DNA of 64,000 nucleotides, taken from Mycolicibacterium boenickei. GTDB taxonomy: Bacteria > Actinomycetota > Actinomycetes > Mycobacteriales > Mycobacteriaceae. The stretch covers positions 2,232,001 through 2,296,000 of the forward strand of contig NZ_AP022579.1 of the NCBI RefSeq assembly GCF_010731295.1, in the 5' to 3' direction. A model generated the notes under the pieces. That model was not told the origin of the DNA. It saw nothing but the letters and a program-made list of their open reading frames with translations, and ran no database searches. Of this stretch, positions 1 through 8,259 are shown one piece after another. Both the position numbers and the translations under genes were made by a program. The stretch's first letter is position 1. Each line of letters starts with the position of its first letter.

Positions 1-442
1 TGCCGCCGACAGCGACAACTACGGCAGCGGCCAGGTAGACAGCCTCTTCGGCGGTCCGGACGCTTAACCGCGAAGTCATCGACTTGGGCGGGCTCGGCAT
101 CCTGGCGGCGTAGACGTTGGCCGGGAACATCGCCAGCATGAGCAGGAACAGGCACACTGCCGCCGCCACCCGGGTGGGTGGGTAGAGCAGGCCGACGGCG
201 CCGGCCAGCTCCAGCACGCCGGTGACTGTCACCAGCACACCGGGCGCGGGTAGCGAAGGCGGCACGATCGCGATCATGTCGCGCCGCAGCGGGTCGACGA
301 AGTGTGCGACGCCGGTCATGACGAACATCGCGGCCAGCCCGACCGCGATTGCCGCGGGCCAGCTGTCGACATAGTCCACGCCGAGCAGGCCGACCGCCCG
401 GGCCGCCAGGCTGGCGAGGATGAGAGTGAGAAAGACGGCCAC
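1..442 (-). CDS. DoxX-family membrane protein (C-terminus cut by window edge)
   Basis: The minus-strand frame starts at a GTG (442-440) behind a GGAG-type ribosome site and stays open to the window edge, so the C-terminus is missing. The roughly 147 visible residues form about four hydrophobic helices with the DoxX-like stretch MTGVAHFVDPLRRDMIAIVP near residues 40-60. DoxX proteins are small inner-membrane proteins, some linked to redox or thiol homeostasis; the substrate cannot be inferred here. It is divergent from the TetR gene at 527, 84 bp away, and a spaced inverted repeat lies between them, so TetR control is plausible. Confidence 0.75.
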   Translation of the reverse strand, partial: MAVFLTLILASLAARAVGLLGVDYVDSWPAAIAVGLAAMFVMTGVAHFVDPLRRDMIAIVPPSLPAPGVLVTVTGVLELAGAVGLLYPPTRVAAAVCLFLLMLAMFPANVYAARMPSPPKSMTSRLSVRTAEEAVYLAAAVVVAVGG

Positions 443-455
443 CGCAGACTCCAAT

Positions 456-505
456 CTTGTCGCTGTCTAGATTGTCACGCTACGCCGGATCTAGGCGGTG
501 TCAAG
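456..505. promoter_or_regulatory. Spaced inverted repeat between doxX and tetR
   Basis: A left arm at 456-472 (CTTGTCGCTGTCTAGAT) and the reverse complement of a right arm at 489-505 agree at most positions, sharing CTTG and CTAGAT. The site lies in the short gap between divergent doxX-like and tetR genes, the usual place for a TetR operator. The arms are imperfect and the 16-nt spacing is long for a single TetR dimer. Confidence 0.35.
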
Positions 506-526
506 ATCCACGGTTAGGATGGCCGC

Positions 527-1072
527 ATGGGCTATCACCACGGCGACCTCAAGGCCGTGATCCTCGCGCAGGCTGCCGGCCTGGTTTCCGAACGTGGCGC
601 CGACGGCATCTCGCTGCGCGAACTCGCACGCGCCGCGGGCGTCTCCCACGCGGCCCCCGCGCATCACTTCACCGACCGGCGCGGGCTGTTCACCGCACTG
701 GCCACCGAAGGGTTCCAGCTCCTCGCCGCCGCGCTGACCGAGGCCAGGCCGCAGTTCATCGACGCCGCCAAGGCCTATGTGCGCTTCGCCCTCGACCACC
801 CCGGCCACTACGAGGTGATGTTCGACAAATCGCTCTACGACGACAACGACCCCGATCTGGTCGCTGCCGCCGCAGCCGCCGGGGCCGAGCTGAACCGCGG
901 TGTCGGCACCCTGGCCGACCCCAAGGCGGCTGCCGATCCGGCCGGTGCCGCGCTGGCGGCTTGGTCTCTGGTGCATGGTTTTTCGATGCTGTGGCTCAAC
1001 GACGCGATCGACACCGCCGGTGACCCGATCGCCAAGGTGCAGAGTCTGGCCCAGATCCTGTTCGACGAGTAG
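527..1072 (+). CDS. TetR/AcrR transcriptional regulator with WHG-type ligand domain
   Basis: This 181-residue protein has a TetR helix-turn-helix at residues 25-50 (GISLRELARAAGVSHAAPAH) and a C-terminal ligand domain of the TetR_C_33/WHG type, including HPGHYEVMFD and a WSLVHGFSMLW segment near residue 150. The length is normal for TetR. It probably represses the divergent DoxX-like gene and itself. The glutathione-peroxidase gene begins 20 bp downstream on the same strand and may be cotranscribed, which would fit an oxidative-stress theme. The ligand is unknown. Confidence 0.85.
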   Translation: MGYHHGDLKAVILAQAAGLVSERGADGISLRELARAAGVSHAAPAHHFTDRRGLFTALATEGFQLLAAALTEARPQFIDAAKAYVRFALDHPGHYEVMFDKSLYDDNDPDLVAAAAAAGAELNRGVGTLADPKAAADPAGAALAAWSLVHGFSMLWLNDAIDTAGDPIAKVQSLAQILFDE

Positions 1073-1091
1073 GTCCGGTAGCGTCGGGGCG

Positions 1092-1580
1092 ATGAGCCTC
1101 AACGACATCCCGCTGACCACCCTCGACGGCAAGCCGACCACGCTGTCCGAGTTGGCAGACGGTGCAGTCCTGGTGGTCAACGTGGCCTCCAAATGTGGTC
1201 TGACGCCGCAGTACACCGCGCTGGAGAAGCTCGCCCAGGATTACGCCGCGCGCGGGCTGACCGTCGTCGGGGTGCCCTGCAACCAGTTCATGGGCCAGGA
1301 GCCGGGCACCGCCGAGGAGATTCAGACGTTCTGCTCGACCACCTACGGCGTGACGTTCCCGCTGCTCGCCAAGGCCGACGTCAACGGCGCCGACCGCCAC
1401 CCGCTCTACGCCGAGCTGACCCAGGCCGCCGATGCGGCAGGTGAGGCCGGCGACATCCAGTGGAACTTCGAGAAGTTCCTGCTGGCCCCGGGCGGCACGG
1501 TGGCCAACCGGTTCCGGCCCCGCACCGAACCCGACGCACCCGAGGTGATCGAAGCCATCGAAGCGGTCCTGCCGGCCTGA
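1092..1580 (+). CDS. Glutathione peroxidase family (thiol peroxidase)
   Basis: This 162-residue protein shows the full GPx signature: the catalytic Cys in NVASKCGLTPQY (about residue 36), the Gln in GVPCNQFMGQEPG (about residue 70) and the Trp of the W-N-F motif (about residue 125). The ATG at 1092 puts the usual short beta-strand before the active site. Longer in-frame starts would overlap tetR and add unrelated residues. Mycobacteria lack glutathione, so members of this family with a Cys active site probably use thioredoxin or mycoredoxin to reduce peroxides. No signal peptide is visible, so it should be cytoplasmic. Confidence 0.92.
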   Translation: MSLNDIPLTTLDGKPTTLSELADGAVLVVNVASKCGLTPQYTALEKLAQDYAARGLTVVGVPCNQFMGQEPGTAEEIQTFCSTTYGVTFPLLAKADVNGADRHPLYAELTQAADAAGEAGDIQWNFEKFLLAPGGTVANRFRPRTEPDAPEVIEAIEAVLPA

Positions 1581-1659
1581 TCGAGGCTCTAGCCGAATAG
1601 ACATTCGGCGTCAGAGTGTTCGACACCGTCGCGACATCTGACGTTGCCACACTGGCAGC

Positions 1660-2364
1660 GTGACCGGACAACTCATCGTCTCGATATCGCAGATCAGCGA
1701 TCGCACGATGGCTGATGTCGAGTCGTTCTGCGCCGAACTCGACGCCCGCGGCGTGCCCGCCTCGATGATGGTGGCGCCGCGGCTCAAGGGCGGTTACCGG
1801 TTAGATCGCGACGCCGAGACCGTGGAATGGCTGGCCCGCCGGCGCAGCGCCGGTGACGCCGTGGTCCTGCACGGCTACGACGAGGCCGCGACCAAGAAGC
1901 GTCGCGGCGAGTTCGCCTCACTGCCCGCACATGAGGCCAATCTGCGGCTGATGGGCGCCGACCGGGTGCTCGAACACCTGGGCCTGCGCACCCGGTTGTT
2001 CGCCGCTCCCGGCTGGACCGTGTCGCAGGGCACGGTGACCGCCTTGCCGCGCAACGGCTTTCGTTTGCTCGCCGACCTGAACGGCGTCACCGACCTGGTC
2101 CGCCAGACCACGACGCGGGCGCGGGTGGTCGGCATCGGAGAAGGTTTCCTGTCCGAGCCGTGGTGGTGCCGCACCGTCGTGCTGGCCGCCGAACGCACCG
2201 CGCGCCGCGAAGGCATCGTGCGGGTCGCGGTCGCTGCGCGGCACCTGCGCAGGCCCGGGCCCAGGCAGGCCATGCTCGACGCGATCGACCTGGCTTTGCT
2301 GCACCAGTGCGTACCCACCGTCTACCGGTGGCGAGGATTCTCGGTACTGACCGACGCCGCCTGA
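1660..2364 (+). CDS. DUF2334 / polysaccharide-deacetylase-like protein
   Basis: The 234-residue product starts at a GTG. It has the NodB-like barrel pattern of the DUF2334 family: LIVSISQISDRTM at the N-terminus, VVLHGYDEAA near residue 70 and LFAAPGWTVSQGT near residue 115, corresponding to the substrate and metal loops of divergent deacetylases. In M. tuberculosis the same position (Rv0784) holds a homologue beside the FAD dehydrogenase gene, as here. The catalytic activity and substrate are unknown. Confidence 0.75.
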   Translation: MTGQLIVSISQISDRTMADVESFCAELDARGVPASMMVAPRLKGGYRLDRDAETVEWLARRRSAGDAVVLHGYDEAATKKRRGEFASLPAHEANLRLMGADRVLEHLGLRTRLFAAPGWTVSQGTVTALPRNGFRLLADLNGVTDLVRQTTTRARVVGIGEGFLSEPWWCRTVVLAAERTARREGIVRVAVAARHLRRPGPRQAMLDAIDLALLHQCVPTVYRWRGFSVLTDAA

Positions 2365-2385
2365 CTAGGGCTAGTCTTGCGTCTC

Positions 2386-4029
2386 ATGGCAGACGCCGAT
2401 GTCATTGTCGTGGGGGCGGGTCTCGCCGGGTTGGTCGCCGCGTGCGAACTCGTCGAGCGGGGCCACCGGGTACTGATCGTGGACCAGGAGAACGCCGCCA
2501 ACCTGGGTGGGCAGGCGTTCTGGTCGTTCGGCGGATTGTTCTTCGTCGACAGCCCCGAACAGCGCAGGCTCGGTATCCATGACAGCCAGGAATTGGCCCT
2601 GCAGGACTGGCTGGGCACCGCAGGCTTCGACCGGCCCGAGGACCACTGGCCCCGCGAGTGGGCACACGCTTATGTCGATTTCGCCGCGGGCGAGAAACGC
2701 AGCTGGCTACGGGCCCGGGGATTGCAGACTTTCCCGTTGGTCGGGTGGGCCGAGCGGGGCGGTTACGGCGCGCTGGGGCATGGCAATTCGGTGCCGCGAT
2801 TCCATATCACCTGGGGGACCGGTCCGGCGATCGTCGACGTCTTCGCCCGCCGGTTGCTCGGCGAGCCGCGGGTGCGGTTCGCCCACCGTCACCGCGTCGA
2901 CGAACTCATCGTGTCCGAGGGCGCCGTCGTCGGGGTCCGGGGTGCGGTGCTCGAGCCCTCCGATGCGCCGCGTGGGGCACCGTCGTCGCGAAACGTCATC
3001 GGCGACTTCGAGTTCCGCGCCGCCGCGGTGATCGTCGCCAGCGGCGGGATCGGCGGCAACCACGACCTCGTCCGCAAGAACTGGCCGGCGCGCATGGGCC
3101 GGGTGCCCGAGCAGCTGCTCAGCGGTGTCCCCGCGCACGTCGACGGCCGCATGATCGGCATCTCCGAGACCGCCGGTGCGCACGTCATCAACAGCGACCG
3201 GATGTGGCACTACACCGAAGGCATCACCAACTACGACCCGATCTGGCCGGACCACGGCATCCGCATCCTGCCCGGCCCGTCGTCATTGTGGTTGGACGCC
3301 AACGGGAAACGGCTTCCGGGGCCGCTGTATCCCGGCTTCGACACCCTCGGCACGCTCGAACACATCTGCCGCACGGGGCAGGACTACACCTGGTTCATCC
3401 TCAACGCGCGGATCATCGCCAAGGAGTTCGCGCTGTCCGGGCAGGAGCAGAACCCCGACCTCACCTCGCGCAGCGTGCGTGACGTGCTGTCCCGCGTACG
3501 TCCCGGCGCGCCGGCACCCGTGCAGGCGTTCGTCGATCGTGGCGTGGATTTCGTCAGCGCCCGCTCGCTGCGCGAACTGGTCGCCGCGATGAACGACGTG
3601 CCGGACGTCCTGGAACTCGACTACGCCACCGTGGCCGCCGAGGTGACGGCGCGAGACCGCGAGGTGGTCAACAAATTCACCAAGGACGGGCAGGTCACCG
3701 CGATCCGGGCGGCCCGCGGCTACCTCGGTGACCGGTTCAGCCGTGTCGTCGCCCCGCACCGCCTCACCGACCCGAAGGCCGGGCCGATGATCGCCGTCAA
3801 GCTGCACATCCTGACCCGAAAGTCCCTGGGCGGGTTGGAAACCGATCTGGATTCCCGGGTGCTCAAGGACGACGGCACGGCGTTCGCGGGCCTGTACGCA
3901 GCGGGCGAGGCGGCCGGATTCGGCGGCGGTGGGGTGCACGGCTACCGGTCGCTGGAGGGCACTTTCCTGGGTGGCTGCATCTTCTCCGGCCGAGCCGCCG
4001 GCCGGGGTGCGGCGGGCGATATCGCCTGA
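2386..4029 (+). CDS. FAD-binding dehydrogenase (KstD / fumarate-reductase flavoprotein fold, Rv0785-like)
   Basis: The 547-residue protein begins with a Rossmann FAD motif, VIVVGAGLAGLVAACELVERG (residues 5-25), and ends with the second FAD-contacting motif LYAAGEAAGFGGGGVHG near residue 510. This domain order is that of the FAD_binding_2 family, which includes 3-ketosteroid dehydrogenases and flavocytochrome c subunits. I use the ATG at 2386, which sits directly before the nucleotide-binding strand; a TTG nine bases upstream is in frame. The substrate is unknown. It follows the DUF2334 gene by about 20 bp and is probably cotranscribed with it. Confidence 0.88.
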   Translation: MADADVIVVGAGLAGLVAACELVERGHRVLIVDQENAANLGGQAFWSFGGLFFVDSPEQRRLGIHDSQELALQDWLGTAGFDRPEDHWPREWAHAYVDFAAGEKRSWLRARGLQTFPLVGWAERGGYGALGHGNSVPRFHITWGTGPAIVDVFARRLLGEPRVRFAHRHRVDELIVSEGAVVGVRGAVLEPSDAPRGAPSSRNVIGDFEFRAAAVIVASGGIGGNHDLVRKNWPARMGRVPEQLLSGVPAHVDGRMIGISETAGAHVINSDRMWHYTEGITNYDPIWPDHGIRILPGPSSLWLDANGKRLPGPLYPGFDTLGTLEHICRTGQDYTWFILNARIIAKEFALSGQEQNPDLTSRSVRDVLSRVRPGAPAPVQAFVDRGVDFVSARSLRELVAAMNDVPDVLELDYATVAAEVTARDREVVNKFTKDGQVTAIRAARGYLGDRFSRVVAPHRLTDPKAGPMIAVKLHILTRKSLGGLETDLDSRVLKDDGTAFAGLYAAGEAAGFGGGGVHGYRSLEGTFLGGCIFSGRAAGRGAAGDIA

Positions 4030-4039
4030 ATCAGAACGC

Positions 4040-4054
4040 CACGGCTGAGCCGTG
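4040..4054. terminator. Short hairpin between convergent genes
   Basis: CACGGC-TGA-GCCGTG forms a 6-bp stem with a 3-nt loop in the 27-bp gap between the FAD dehydrogenase and the convergent metallo-beta-lactamase-fold gene. There is no T-tract, which is common for mycobacterial terminators. Confidence 0.4.
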
Positions 4055-4056
4055 AA

Positions 4057-4695
4057 TCAGAGTTCAGTCCCGTTTTCCTCGGTGAGCACCTGGAAGTCGG
4101 TATTCGTCATCTCGGCCAGCCGGCCGTAGTAGATCCCGCGCGCGTTGGGCTCGATGATGCCCTGGTGGATGGGCACCGCCTTCTCCGGAGCCACCGCACG
4201 CAGGAAGTCCACGGCCTCAGAGATTTTCATCCACGGGGCGGCCGCCGGGGTGGCCAGCACATCGACCGGTTCGCCGGGGACGAACAGCGCATCGCCCGGA
4301 TGCATCAGCCGGGCCGGATGCTCGTCGTCGCCCAGTAGGTATGAAATGTTGTCGATCACAGGGATTTCCGGGTGAATCACGGCATGCCTGCCGCCGGTCC
4401 CGCGCACGTTGAGTGAGCCGACGCGGAACTCGTCACCGGGATGCACCGCCTGCCAGGGCTCACCCAACTGCGCGGCGGTCTGCGGATCGGCGTACAGCGC
4501 CGCCTGCGGGTTGGCATCGATCAGCGCGGGTAACCGCGCGGTATCGGCGTGGTCAGGGTGCTGGTGGGTGATCAGGATGGCCGACAGCCCGGTGATGCCT
4601 TCGAACCCATGCGAGAAGTTGCCCGGGTCGAACAACACGGTGGTGTCCGAAATACTGGCCAGTAGGCACGAATGTCCGAAATGCGTGAGTTGCAT
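4057..4695 (-). CDS. Metallo-beta-lactamase-fold hydrolase (UlaG-like, Rv0786c-like)
   Basis: The protein is 212 residues if it starts at the ATG at 4695 (MQLTHFGHSCLLASI), the standard beginning of UlaG/YtnP-type MBL proteins; an upstream in-frame start would add an unrelated 73-residue extension. The metal-binding motif HxHxDH is seen in LITHQHPDHADTARLP (about residue 50), and a late His occurs in AVPIHQGIIEPNARG. The protein is cytoplasmic with no export signal. The family hydrolyses diverse esters, lactones and phosphodiesters, so the substrate here is unknown. Confidence 0.85.
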   Translation of the reverse strand: MQLTHFGHSCLLASISDTTVLFDPGNFSHGFEGITGLSAILITHQHPDHADTARLPALIDANPQAALYADPQTAAQLGEPWQAVHPGDEFRVGSLNVRGTGGRHAVIHPEIPVIDNISYLLGDDEHPARLMHPGDALFVPGEPVDVLATPAAAPWMKISEAVDFLRAVAPEKAVPIHQGIIEPNARGIYYGRLAEMTNTDFQVLTEENGTEL

Positions 4696-4729
4696 ACCTA
4701 TATTGTGGCGCTCGGTGGGGATATGGCGG

Positions 4730-5377
4730 GTGATCGTGGCGATGTCATTCGTGCTCTGCGGACTGGCCGCAGGGCCACCTCGGGCATGGTCGGATCCCGG
4801 TGCCGACTGCCCGCCGCTGTGTGACCGCATCCCGGACTCGGCGTGGGTCGCCCCCTCGAAACTGCCGCTGAACCGCGAGTACCGCTGGCCCGGGCTGGCG
4901 GGTTTGGCCGTCACCGCGGTGTCCCCACGCTTCCGCTTCGAAGAGGAATGCGCGTCACCGCCGATCCCCGGAGATCCGCGCGACTACGCCGTGGCGGCAC
5001 GGTCCGAGGTCTCCCGCCCTGACGGGCACTGGCAACTGCGCGTCCAGGTGATCCACTGGCGCGGGGACACGTGGCAGGGCGGGCAGACCGCCCTTGCGGT
5101 GGTGCAGGGCGCGGTCGGCGCGCTGCGCACCTGCCAGGGGGCCGGTACATCGGTGACCACCGACCGGCCAGGGCGGTTCGCGGCGGCCGTCAACTTCGGC
5201 AACACCCGGGTCCTGCACCAGTACCTGATCGCCGATCCGGACAACAGCACGGTGGTCGAGTTGGCCATGTGGTCGACCACCCCACCAAAGGTCGCGTGGT
5301 CGGCGCCGTCGGACGGTCAGGTGCTCGATGCGCTGGCGGACCCACTGTGCACGGCTTACATAGGGTCGTGCCGGTAG
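4730..5377 (+). CDS. Secreted or membrane-anchored protein of unknown function (Rv0787-like)
   Basis: I do not recognise a characterised domain. From the GTG at 4730 the product is about 215 residues, beginning with a hydrophobic export segment (AMSFVLCGLAAGPPRAWS) followed by a soluble domain with six Cys in the mature part (DCPPLC, EEC, RTC, PLC, GSC), suggesting disulfides outside the cytoplasm. An ATG at 4742 is an alternative start. It ends 10 bp before purS, so it may share transcripts with purSQ, but nothing links its function to purine synthesis. The same position in M. tuberculosis holds Rv0787. Confidence 0.6.
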   Translation: MIVAMSFVLCGLAAGPPRAWSDPGADCPPLCDRIPDSAWVAPSKLPLNREYRWPGLAGLAVTAVSPRFRFEEECASPPIPGDPRDYAVAARSEVSRPDGHWQLRVQVIHWRGDTWQGGQTALAVVQGAVGALRTCQGAGTSVTTDRPGRFAAAVNFGNTRVLHQYLIADPDNSTVVELAMWSTTPPKVAWSAPSDGQVLDALADPLCTAYIGSCR

Positions 5378-5387
5378 AGTGTGCGCC

Positions 5388-5627
5388 GTGGCAAAGGTGG
5401 TTGTGCACGTCATGCCCAAGGCGGAGATCCTGGACCCTCAGGGGCAGGCGATCGTCGGGGCACTTGGTCGGCTCGGACATGGTGGTATCTCGGACGTCCG
5501 GCAAGGGAAGCGGTTCGAGCTCGAAGTCGACGACTCCGTAGCCGACCAGACCCTGGCTGAGATCGCCGAATCTCTGCTGGCCAACACCGTTATCGAGGAC
5601 TTCTCGGTGAGCCGGGAGGACGCGTGA
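5388..5627 (+). CDS. purS: Phosphoribosylformylglycinamidine synthase subunit PurS
   Basis: This 79-residue protein is the small structural subunit of the FGAM synthase complex (PurSQL), which converts FGAR to FGAM in step four of purine synthesis. It shows the PurS core with [20 protein letters not shown] and [16 protein letters not shown]. The GTG at 5388 gives the usual N-terminus KVVVHVMPK. Its stop overlaps the purQ start by 4 bases (GTGA), so the two are translationally coupled. The large subunit gene purL lies 4 kb downstream. Confidence 0.95.
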   Translation: MAKVVVHVMPKAEILDPQGQAIVGALGRLGHGGISDVRQGKRFELEVDDSVADQTLAEIAESLLANTVIEDFSVSREDA

Positions 5628-6298
5628 CCACCCGTGTCGGGGTGATCACCTTCCCCGGGACGCTCGATGACATCGACGCGGCCCGAGCCGTCCGCCTGGC
5701 CGGCGCCGAGGCGGTCAGCCTGTGGCACGCCGACGCCGATCTGAAGGGCGTCGACGCCGTCGTCGTCCCCGGCGGTTTCTCCTACGGGGACTACCTGCGC
5801 TGCGGGGCCATCGCGAAGTTCGCCCCCGTGATGGGTTCGGTCGTAGAAGCTGCAGGCAAGGGCATGCCCGTGCTGGGGATCTGCAACGGCTTCCAGGTGC
5901 TGTGCGAGGCCGGGCTGCTGCCCGGGGCACTGACCCGCAACGCCGGCCTGCATTTCATCTGCCGTGACGTGTGGCTGGAGGTCGCCTCCAACACCACTGC
6001 CTGGACGACCCGGTATGACGCCGGCGCCGACCTGCTGATCCCGCTCAAGTCGGGAGAAGGCCGGTATGTCGCCTCCGAGGCCGTGCTCGACGAGCTCGAG
6101 GGTGAGGACCGCGTGGTCTTCCGCTACCGCGAGAACCTCAACGGTTCGATGCGCGGCATCGCCGGAGTCTGCTCGGAAAACCGTCGCGTCGTCGGCCTGA
6201 TGCCGCATCCCGAACACGCCACCGAGGCGTTGACCGGTCCGTCCGACGACGGGCTCGGGTTGTTCTACTCCGCGCTGGACGCGGTTCTTTCCGTCTAG
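5624..6298 (+). CDS. purQ: Phosphoribosylformylglycinamidine synthase subunit PurQ (glutaminase)
   Basis: This 224-residue class I glutamine amidotransferase supplies ammonia to PurL. The nucleophile Cys is in [19 protein letters not shown] (about residue 87), and the catalytic His-Glu pair is in [11 protein letters not shown] near residue 195. It starts at the GTG that overlaps purS. The N-terminal motif [14 protein letters not shown] is typical of stand-alone PurQ. It is followed by a strong inverted repeat separating it from the convergent encapsulin gene. Confidence 0.97.
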   Translation: MTTRVGVITFPGTLDDIDAARAVRLAGAEAVSLWHADADLKGVDAVVVPGGFSYGDYLRCGAIAKFAPVMGSVVEAAGKGMPVLGICNGFQVLCEAGLLPGALTRNAGLHFICRDVWLEVASNTTAWTTRYDAGADLLIPLKSGEGRYVASEAVLDELEGEDRVVFRYRENLNGSMRGIAGVCSENRRVVGLMPHPEHATEALTGPSDDGLGLFYSALDAVLSV

Positions 6299-6314
6299 GT
6301 CTCACCTCGCTGCT

Positions 6315-6379
6315 CCGCGAGCGTGCACAAAGTGCTGCCCGCGAGCGGCGTGGCGCGCAGCAGACACGCACGCTCGCGG
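6315..6379. terminator. 12-bp perfect inverted repeat between purQ and encapsulin gene ends
   Basis: CCGCGAGCGTGC at 6315-6326 is exactly reverse-complemented at 6368-6379, with a 41-nt GC-rich centre containing further short complementary runs. It lies in the 91-bp gap between convergent stops, fitting a bidirectional terminator without a U-tract. Similar elements occur at 22455-22505 and 26837-26893. Confidence 0.6.
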
Positions 6380-6389
6380 GGCATAGCGA

Positions 6390-7187
6390 TCAGGCCGTGA
6401 GGGCGACGGAGGCCTCGGCCGTGTAGGCCAGGAACGTCAGCGTCTCCTGCAGGTACAGCTGCACGCTCTCCGCATCGTGGGACAGGTAGCCGATCGAGAC
6501 GTCGGTGCCCAGCTGCAGATCGAAATCCCCACCACGGGTGGACAATACGAACGCGCCGTCGATCGCGGGGGCCCAGATGATCTCACCGTCGACCAGGCGG
6601 CTCAGGTGCTCACGGATCGGATAGCCGTGCGCGGTGGTCTCGCTGACCTTGGTGTAGATGGCCGCCGACAGCAGCACCGAGTACGGCCCGTCGACACCGG
6701 CCAGTCGCAGCTCGGACAGCGCCTGGGCGATCACGTCGGGAATCTCGCGGGCATCGTCGGGCAGTGCCAGCGCCGGGTTGGAGCTGGAGCTGCGGATGCC
6801 CTCGATCGAGGCCGCCGGATAGCCCTCGAAGATCGCCCGGTCCTCGACGAACGCCAGTTTCTTGGCGGCCTCCTTGACGGGATCCCAGTCGGAGTCCTGC
6901 GCGCCGCGCTCGACGTCGTCAATTGCGGTGCGCGACACCGTGAACGGTACCCGCAGACGCACCAGCGGCTTGGCGTCGCGCAGGTGGGCCACCACACCGT
7001 CGCCGGGCGGGCTGACGTCGCGCAGATGGCCGGTGCTGACCGCCGCGGTGACCGGACCGCCGGGCTCGCTCACATCGACCACGCGCCGTCCCGCGATGTG
7101 CCGCTTGAAGGTCCGGCTCGCCTCGAGTTCGATCTCGGCCCAGGCGGACTCGGTGATCGGGGCCAGTTCGCGGTACAGGTTGTTCAT
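6390..7187 (-). CDS. Encapsulin shell protein (family 1, Cfp29-like)
   Basis: The 265-residue protein matches family 1 encapsulins, which have an HK97-type fold and usually form about 24-nm, 60-subunit nanocompartments. Recognisable segments are the N-terminal [20 protein letters not shown], the E-loop region near residues 50-80 (DAKPLVRLRVPFTVSR) and the C-terminal FDLQLGTDVSIGYLSHD. M. tuberculosis Cfp29 (Rv0798c) occupies the same locus. It is the second gene of a two-gene operon. Its ATG overlaps the stop of the upstream DyP gene by 4 bases, and that gene encodes the cargo. Confidence 0.95.
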   Translation of the reverse strand: MNNLYRELAPITESAWAEIELEASRTFKRHIAGRRVVDVSEPGGPVTAAVSTGHLRDVSPPGDGVVAHLRDAKPLVRLRVPFTVSRTAIDDVERGAQDSDWDPVKEAAKKLAFVEDRAIFEGYPAASIEGIRSSSSNPALALPDDAREIPDVIAQALSELRLAGVDGPYSVLLSAAIYTKVSETTAHGYPIREHLSRLVDGEIIWAPAIDGAFVLSTRGGDFDLQLGTDVSIGYLSHDAESVQLYLQETLTFLAYTAEASVALTA

Positions 7188-8209
7188 TGCGGGGTTCCTT
7201 TCAGGCTGCCGATCGCCAATGAGTGGTCGGGCACCGTGGTGTCGCTTGCGGTCGCTTCCGGCTCTTCGACCGGAATCGGAAGCGGCGGTGGATCATCGAG
7301 GAAGTCGATGGTGGGCACGAAGAACAGGCCGCCGGTCACAGCGGTCGAGAAATCCAGGATCCGGTCGGTGTTGCCGGGCGGATCGCCGATGAACATGTTG
7401 GTCAGCATGCGTTCGGTGATGGCCGGGTTCGCACAGTATCCGATGAAGTACGTGCCGAACTCGCCGCTGCCGAGCTCGCCGAACGGCATGTTGCGCCGAA
7501 CGATCTTCAGCTCGTTGCCGTCTTCGTCGGTGATGACGTTCAGCGCGATGTGGGAGTTGGAAGGTTTGACGTCGTCGGCCATTTCGATGTCGTCGAGCTT
7601 GGTGCGGCCGATCACCCGCTGCTGTTCGTCGACCGAGAGCGAACGCCAGTCCGTCATCGCGTGCACGTACTTCTGGATGTGCACGTAGCTGGCTCCGGCG
7701 AAATCGGGGTCCTCGGCGCCGATCCGAACGGCGGCCGCCGCGGTGGACCCGTTGGGGTTCTCGGTGCCGTCGACGAAGCCGAGCAGGTCCCGGTTGTCGA
7801 AGTACTGGAACCCGTGCACCTCGTCGACGACCGTGACGGCACTGCCGAACTCCTGCAGCATCCGGTCGGCCAGTTGGAAGCACACGTCCATCGTGTCCGC
7901 GCGGATGTGCAACAACACGTCGCCCGGGGTCGACGGCGCCTGATGACGGCCGCCGTCCAGAGCGATGAACGGATGCAGATCTGCCGGACGAGGTCCGGCG
8001 AACAGGCGGTCCCAGGCGGCCGAACCGATACCGGCCACGAGCGACAGCTCCTTGGCCGGGTCTCGGAACCAGATCGAGCGGACGATGCCCGAAATGTCAG
8101 GCAGCACGTCGTGAACGGTTTCCTCGCCGCCGTCCTCGATCGTCAGTACCAGGAAGATGGCCGCCCGCGTAAGAAGGTTCAGCACCGGCTGCGGGATCGG
8201 ATCGGGCAC
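7184..8209 (-). CDS. DyP-type heme peroxidase, encapsulin cargo
   Basis: The 341-residue protein has the DyP motif GFVDGTENP (about residue 150) with the distal Asp, and a candidate proximal His in [12 protein letters not shown] near residue 215. The C-terminus carries a linker rich in Pro and acidic residues, then SLAIGSLKG, a clear encapsulin-targeting peptide of the GSLxIGSLKG class. DyP enzymes use H2O2 to oxidise organic substrates; the mycobacterial cargo has been tied to oxidative stress resistance. It is divergent from the aminopeptidase gene and is the first gene of the encapsulin operon. Confidence 0.95.
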   Translation of the reverse strand: MPDPIPQPVLNLLTRAAIFLVLTIEDGGEETVHDVLPDISGIVRSIWFRDPAKELSLVAGIGSAAWDRLFAGPRPADLHPFIALDGGRHQAPSTPGDVLLHIRADTMDVCFQLADRMLQEFGSAVTVVDEVHGFQYFDNRDLLGFVDGTENPNGSTAAAAVRIGAEDPDFAGASYVHIQKYVHAMTDWRSLSVDEQQRVIGRTKLDDIEMADDVKPSNSHIALNVITDEDGNELKIVRRNMPFGELGSGEFGTYFIGYCANPAITERMLTNMFIGDPPGNTDRILDFSTAVTGGLFFVPTIDFLDDPPPLPIPVEEPEATASDTTVPDHSLAIGSLKGTPQ

Positions 8210-8259
8210 AAACCGACCCTACCGACACCCGCGGCCGGTTCGCCGGTCAAGATGAAAAG

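Noticed and set aside
2402..3939. Long antisense and out-of-phase open frames across the FAD dehydrogenase gene
   Set aside because: They are Arg/Pro/Ala-rich frames caused by high third-position GC and match no family; the FAD dehydrogenase frame has clear motifs.
4696..4914. N-terminal extension of the metallo-beta-lactamase-fold protein
   Set aside because: The extension overlaps the divergent secreted protein gene and lacks conservation; family members begin at MQLTHFGHSC.
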